In this document: piece after piece, positions 60,398 through 64,000 of the stretch
How positions within the stretch are numbered: the stretch's first letter is position 1
How the letters are laid out: each line of letters opens with the position of its first letter
Assembly (NCBI RefSeq): GCF_001729785.1
Contig: NZ_CP017183.1
Coordinates: forward strand, 868,001 to 932,000
Reading direction: 5' to 3'
Origin: Enterobacter hormaechei subsp. xiangfangensis
GTDB lineage: Bacteria > Pseudomonadota > Gammaproteobacteria > Enterobacterales > Enterobacteriaceae
Length of the DNA stretch: 64,000 nt
Notes under the pieces: model-generated
Seen by the model: the letters and a program-made list of their open reading frames with translations, nothing else
What the model was told of the DNA's origin: nothing
Databases searched by the model: none
Translations under genes and position numbers: made by a program

Positions 60398-60946
60398 ATG
60401 TCTAAATACGTTATCCCCTCGAAGATCTTTCTGGAAATGGGCGGCTGGCGTCAGCCGCTGCTGATGGTCGACAGAATTGATGACTTCAAATACGGCGAAA
60501 ATGGCTTTGTGAAGGTGACGAAGCACATCACCTATAACGAACCTTATCTGCTCGGGCACTTCCCGGACGATCCGATCATGCCCGGGGTGATTATTTCTGA
60601 AATCTTTGGGCAGGCCAGCGAATACCTCTCGTTCCTCACCGATATCTGCGACATCTACGGCGAGACGTACGGTGGCGAACTCAAATCGTTACGCGATATC
60701 CATGCGCTCATTCAGCGTGATGAAATGCGGGAGATCATCCGCACCCGCCGCGCGCAGGTGCGCGGCGTACTGGCTGCCCAGAATTTAAAATTTAAGGATA
60801 TTGCCTACCCTGGCGACTCGATTGAAGTCACCAGCAAGCTGGCATTTTCTGATGCTCATGGCTTTAAGCACTACTCCGTGACGGCAAACGTCGGAAAGCG
60901 ATTAATCAGCCACGGCACAATTATTAATTACCGCGAAAGTAAGTAA
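60398..60946 (+). CDS. FabZ-like 3-hydroxyacyl-ACP dehydratase (hotdog fold)
   Basis: 182 residues, longer than FabZ (151) because of a C-terminal extension and an insert. The active-site stretch LLGHFPDDPIMPGVIISEI has the catalytic histidine, and GQAS follows as in FabZ. The N-terminal QPLLMVDRIDDF parallels FabZ PFLLVDRVLDF. It would dehydrate the product of the preceding reductase. Coupled to it by a 3-bp gap. Confidence 0.9.
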   Translation: MSKYVIPSKIFLEMGGWRQPLLMVDRIDDFKYGENGFVKVTKHITYNEPYLLGHFPDDPIMPGVIISEIFGQASEYLSFLTDICDIYGETYGGELKSLRDIHALIQRDEMREIIRTRRAQVRGVLAAQNLKFKDIAYPGDSIEVTSKLAFSDAHGFKHYSVTANVGKRLISHGTIINYRESK

Positions 60947-60967
60947 ACCCCTGAGAGAGTTAATACC

Positions 60968-61249
60968 ATGTCTACAATGAAAAACGAAATTGACCAGCGC
61001 AAGGATGTGCTGATAACAATTAAAACTGAGATTATTCAGCGTTTGAATATTCAGCGCGATGAATCTCAAATTGATGATGATACTGCCCTGTTTGGTAATG
61101 GCTTAAAACTGGATTCCGTTGATGCAACGGAAATCGTGGTCATGCTGGATAAAGTTTTCGATATTAAAGTCAGCGAAAGCGACGATCCTTCTTATATGAG
61201 AAGTATCAACAATCTGGCGACATTTATCATCCAGAAGAAAAAAGCGTAA
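60968..61249 (+). CDS. Acyl carrier protein
   Basis: A 93-residue acidic carrier protein. The phosphopantetheine attachment site is S50 in GLKLDSVDATEI; the usual DSL triplet is DSV here. Four-helix ACP pattern follows (VVMLDKVFDIKVSESD, then SINNLATFIIQKKK). It is clearly different from housekeeping AcpP (DSLD) and so probably serves a separate pathway. A Shine-Dalgarno (AGAGAGTT) is weak. Confidence 0.92.
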   Translation: MSTMKNEIDQRKDVLITIKTEIIQRLNIQRDESQIDDDTALFGNGLKLDSVDATEIVVMLDKVFDIKVSESDDPSYMRSINNLATFIIQKKKA

Positions 61250-61278
61250 TTCACCATTGCGAATAACAGGATCCCGTT

Positions 61279-62439
61279 ATGACGTCTCTTTATGATTTTC
61301 ATTTGAAAAACAATGCGAAAATGGGCATTTATAACAATGCCAACGTGCCTTCTGCCTACCACGACCCGATGGTGGAATATAAAGCCGTGCGTGAAAATGC
61401 TCTGCTGGTGGACTATTCCCACATGTCCATCGTCAGCGTGATGGGCGATGATGCCTGGGCTCTGGTGAATTACTATGTCTCTGCGGACGTTTCTATTATC
61501 CGTGACGAGCAGGGGATTTACTCTCTGGTACTGAATGAAGACGGTACCGTGCGCGGTGACGTGTATGTCCTTTGCGCTTCAGACGGCTACTACATCATGT
61601 CTGAAAACATTCCGGCAGCGGAAATTATCGCTGGCCTGAATGCCCTTCTGGTAAAAGCGGACGAACTGGATATTCAGGAAACCCCGGACATTGCTGATAT
61701 GCGCGAGCAGAACTGGGGGGCCATCATGGTTGAAGGGCCATACTCCTGGGAACTGATGTCTGAGATCCACGGTTTCGACGTTATCGGCCTGCCTTACTAT
61801 GAGTATATGAATACCGACGACGAGCTGATGGTATTCCGCTGCGGCAAGCACGGCGAGTTCGCCTATATGGTTGTGGGCCAGCAGGAACAGCTGCTGGAGC
61901 AGTGGCAGCAGCTGCTGGAGCGGGGGGATAAATATCAGCTGAAGACCGGCGGTCTGGACTACCAGAAAATCGTGCGTATCGAAAACCCTGGCTGGGACGA
62001 GGCGCTGTGGGCTGGCTACCGCCTCAACCCGGTAGAGCTCCAGATGCAGTGGGCCGTACAGTACGACAAAGAAGGCTTTGTGGGTAAAGAGGCAGCGGAA
62101 GCGTTGTCCCATAGCGAAGGCTCTCGCAAGGTAATCGGCATGATTGTCGAAGGGGAATGTGCGGGTATTGCCTCAGGCGACAGCGTACTGGTTGACGGTC
62201 AGGAAGTCGGTAAAGTGGCGAAGGCTATTTTCTCTCCAGCCCTGCAGTGCGTTATTGCGCTGGCACTGATTGAGAATGAATTTGCCTGGTCTGATATTAG
62301 CGGCTTTGATATTCAAACCGCTTCTGAAAACGTCGCCGCGAAAACCAAAGGGATGCCTTTCATCTATAACCTGAGCATGCTGGTTAATCCGACCGAGAAC
62401 AGCTTTGTTGATGCATCTAAAGCAAAAAGCGCGCTGTAG
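61279..62439 (+). CDS. GcvT-like (aminomethyltransferase T-protein family) folate-binding protein
   Basis: 386 residues with the T-protein layout: N-terminal VEYKAVRENALLVDYSHM (compare EY.A.R...G.FD.SHM in GcvT), a central GTVRGDVYVL where GcvT has the catalytic Asp in VIDDL-like sequence, and a C-terminal barrel (GKEAAEAL ... GDSVLVDGQEVGKV). Family members bind tetrahydrofolate and move or remove a one-carbon group (GcvT, DmdA, YgfZ). No gcvH or gcvP is nearby, so it is not part of glycine cleavage. Its place between ACP and ketosynthase suggests a one-carbon step on an acyl chain or its substrate; this is speculative. Confidence 0.8.
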   Translation: MTSLYDFHLKNNAKMGIYNNANVPSAYHDPMVEYKAVRENALLVDYSHMSIVSVMGDDAWALVNYYVSADVSIIRDEQGIYSLVLNEDGTVRGDVYVLCASDGYYIMSENIPAAEIIAGLNALLVKADELDIQETPDIADMREQNWGAIMVEGPYSWELMSEIHGFDVIGLPYYEYMNTDDELMVFRCGKHGEFAYMVVGQQEQLLEQWQQLLERGDKYQLKTGGLDYQKIVRIENPGWDEALWAGYRLNPVELQMQWAVQYDKEGFVGKEAAEALSHSEGSRKVIGMIVEGECAGIASGDSVLVDGQEVGKVAKAIFSPALQCVIALALIENEFAWSDISGFDIQTASENVAAKTKGMPFIYNLSMLVNPTENSFVDASKAKSAL

Positions 62440-62536
62440 TTAATTATTCACTGAAACAGTGAGGGAGAGTCGTGGATTAATTAATGCCACGGCTCCTCTC
62501 ATGCTGTTACTTGTCTGTACACGGTGGTACATAGTT

Positions 62537-64000
62537 ATGAAGACAAACCGGAAACGCGTTGTTATTACCGGGATTGGGATCCTCTCCTCGCTGGCGGATA
62601 ACCTGCAGGATTTCAGAGACGCATTATTAAATAAAAAAAATGGCGTGACCGACAGCGTGCGTTTTTCAAAATGGTTTGAAAACGCCAGAGCGGCTGAAGT
62701 TTTGCATGATATTGATTATTCAGAATTGCCTGATGATGTGATTGCATCTCTGGATAATGCTGCACTCTGGGCCTACAAGGTCGGAAAAGATGCGCTGAAC
62801 CAGGCGGGCTTGGCCGAAAATAAGGCTCACCTGAAAAACACCGGCCTGATTGTGGGCGTTTCTTCCGCCGGCACCGAGGCGTTCTTACCGCTGTTCGAAC
62901 AACGTATGGAAGATTTCTCCCTGCGTAAAGCCTTATTCTCAGGCGGTTTCTCTTCCTGCTGTTCCAGCGTTTCTACGCTGCTCGGGCTGCAGGGCGGGGT
63001 TGAGCTGGTGGCGACCGCCTGTACGGCCAGCCCGAATGCGGTCGGGATGGCGTTTGACTATATCCAGAACGGCAAAAGCAAAACGATGCTGGCCGTTGGG
63101 ACAGAGCCAATCTACCTGCCAACCTTCGCTGGGTTTTACGCCCTCAACGTGATGCATCCCGAAGCCTGCACGCCGTTTTCCGGCAACTCCGGCATGTCGA
63201 TTGGCGAAGGCGCGGGTGCCGTGGTGCTGGAAGAATATGAGCACGCCGTTGCGCGCGGTGCCACCATTTACGGTGAAATTCTCTCCTATGCCACCTCCTG
63301 CGATGCGTTCCATGAAACCGGACCGGATCCGCGCGCCAGCGGCGCTGTGCAGGTAATGCATAAGGCGATGGAAAACGCGGGCGTCACCCCAGAGCAGATT
63401 GAGTACGTCAACGCCCACGGTACCGGCACTGAAGCGAACGACCGCATCGAAACGCTGGCGATGAAAAAGGTGTTCGCTAACAACGAAAAGCTGCTGGTTA
63501 GCTCTACCAAGTCTTACTTCGGCCACAACATCGGTGCGGCGGGGATCGTCGAACTGATCGCCTGCCTGGTTACGCTACCGGATAACCGCGTGCTGCCGAC
63601 GCTGAACTTCAATAACGCGCGTCCTAACTGCGATCTGGACTACGTGCCGAACGACTTCCGCGATCGGAAAATCAACCTCTTCATGAAGAACAATTATGCG
63701 TTCGGCGGTAATAACTGCAGCATGATTATCAGCATGGATCCGTGTTCCGTTCCGGTCAGCGTCTACGACGAAAAGCGCGTCGCGATCTCCGGTCTCGGTG
63801 CCGTCTCCGCGATTGGCCACACCGTTAACGAGATCCTCGACAACGTCTGGAAGCAAAGCCAAAGCGTAGAGCTGGGGGGCGTCACCTTCCCGGAAGACAC
63901 GCTGGAAGAAGCGAAAGAGCTGCTGGATGTTCTCGAAACGACCCGTCAGTTTGAGGACCTGTTCGGTGAAGCGTTTAGCGATCTCACGGCAACCCGTCCG
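62537..64000 (+). CDS. Beta-ketoacyl synthase fused to a second ketosynthase-like domain (3' end outside window)
   Basis: The frame is open from the ATG at 62537 to the window end, 488 codons. The first ketosynthase (1-405) has a complete triad by comparison with FabF: Cys162 (ATACTAS), His294 (NAHGTGTEAND) and His330 (SYFGHNIGAAG), plus NYAFGGNN near the end. At about residue 411 a new ketosynthase N-terminus begins (RVAISGLGAVSAIGHTVNEI), of which about 75 residues are visible. So the protein is a KS-KS or KS-chain-length-factor fusion. It lies 97 bp behind the GcvT-like gene, the longest gap in the set, with a weak inverted repeat in it (62465-62500). Confidence 0.9.
   Translation, partial: MKTNRKRVVITGIGILSSLADNLQDFRDALLNKKNGVTDSVRFSKWFENARAAEVLHDIDYSELPDDVIASLDNAALWAYKVGKDALNQAGLAENKAHLKNTGLIVGVSSAGTEAFLPLFEQRMEDFSLRKALFSGGFSSCCSSVSTLLGLQGGVELVATACTASPNAVGMAFDYIQNGKSKTMLAVGTEPIYLPTFAGFYALNVMHPEACTPFSGNSGMSIGEGAGAVVLEEYEHAVARGATIYGEILSYATSCDAFHETGPDPRASGAVQVMHKAMENAGVTPEQIEYVNAHGTGTEANDRIETLAMKKVFANNEKLLVSSTKSYFGHNIGAAGIVELIACLVTLPDNRVLPTLNFNNARPNCDLDYVPNDFRDRKINLFMKNNYAFGGNNCSMIISMDPCSVPVSVYDEKRVAISGLGAVSAIGHTVNEILDNVWKQSQSVELGGVTFPEDTLEEAKELLDVLETTRQFEDLFGEAFSDLTATRP

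Noticed and set aside
59250..64000. Housekeeping fatty acid synthesis operon (fabHDG-acpP-fabF)
   Set aside because: Order and content differ, fabD and fabH are missing, the ACP has DSV instead of DSL, a GcvT-like gene and KS fusion are present, and the context is a TPS locus.

Overview
The window is chromosomal DNA of an Enterobacteriaceae member. The 16S variable regions, the gene order and the protein sequences fit the Enterobacter group best; this is judged by eye, with no database search.

The left part (1-30836) is conserved core genome in nearly the order known from Escherichia coli: dnaE (3' end)-accA-ldcC-yaeR-tilS, rof/yaeP (reverse), yaeQ-arfB-nlpE, then proS, trmO-rcsF and metNIQ on the reverse strand, and gmhB. 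A complete rRNA operon follows (16S, tRNA-Ile, tRNA-Ala, 23S, 5S, tRNA-Asp). After it come dkgB, yafC, an MFS transporter absent from the E. coli order, yafD, yafE, mltD, gloB, yafS, rnhA/dnaQ and a second tRNA-Asp (aspV). Functions here are replication, lipid synthesis, tRNA modification, methionine uptake, envelope stress sensing, peptidoglycan turnover and detoxification.

The right part (30837 to the end) is an accessory surface-structure region that starts directly behind aspV. It holds: (1) a 5403-residue BapA-like type I secretion adhesin with about 41 Ig-like domains, mostly arranged as seven copies of a five-domain super-module; (2) an OmpA-like outer-membrane protein; (3) an RcsA-like LuxR-type regulator on the reverse strand; (4) a wza-wzb-wzc polysaccharide export/tyrosine kinase trio without glycosyltransferases, in which wzb has an in-frame TGA; (5) a two-partner secretion pair, TpsA (FHA-like) and TpsB (FhaC/ShlB-like); (6) tightly packed behind tpsB, a dedicated type II fatty-acid/polyketide gene set: holo-ACP synthase, ketoreductase, FabZ-like dehydratase, acyl carrier protein, a GcvT-like folate protein, and a ketosynthase fused to the start of a second ketosynthase-like domain that runs off the window.

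The most unusual arrangement is the last one: a TpsB transporter followed, apparently in the same operon, by genes able to make and load an acyl chain. I know of no described system with this composition. Lipid modification of the exported adhesin, or co-regulated synthesis of a surface lipid, are inferences only. RcsAB-like sites or half-sites lie in front of the three main surface units, and an RcsA-like regulator lies among them, which suggests shared control.
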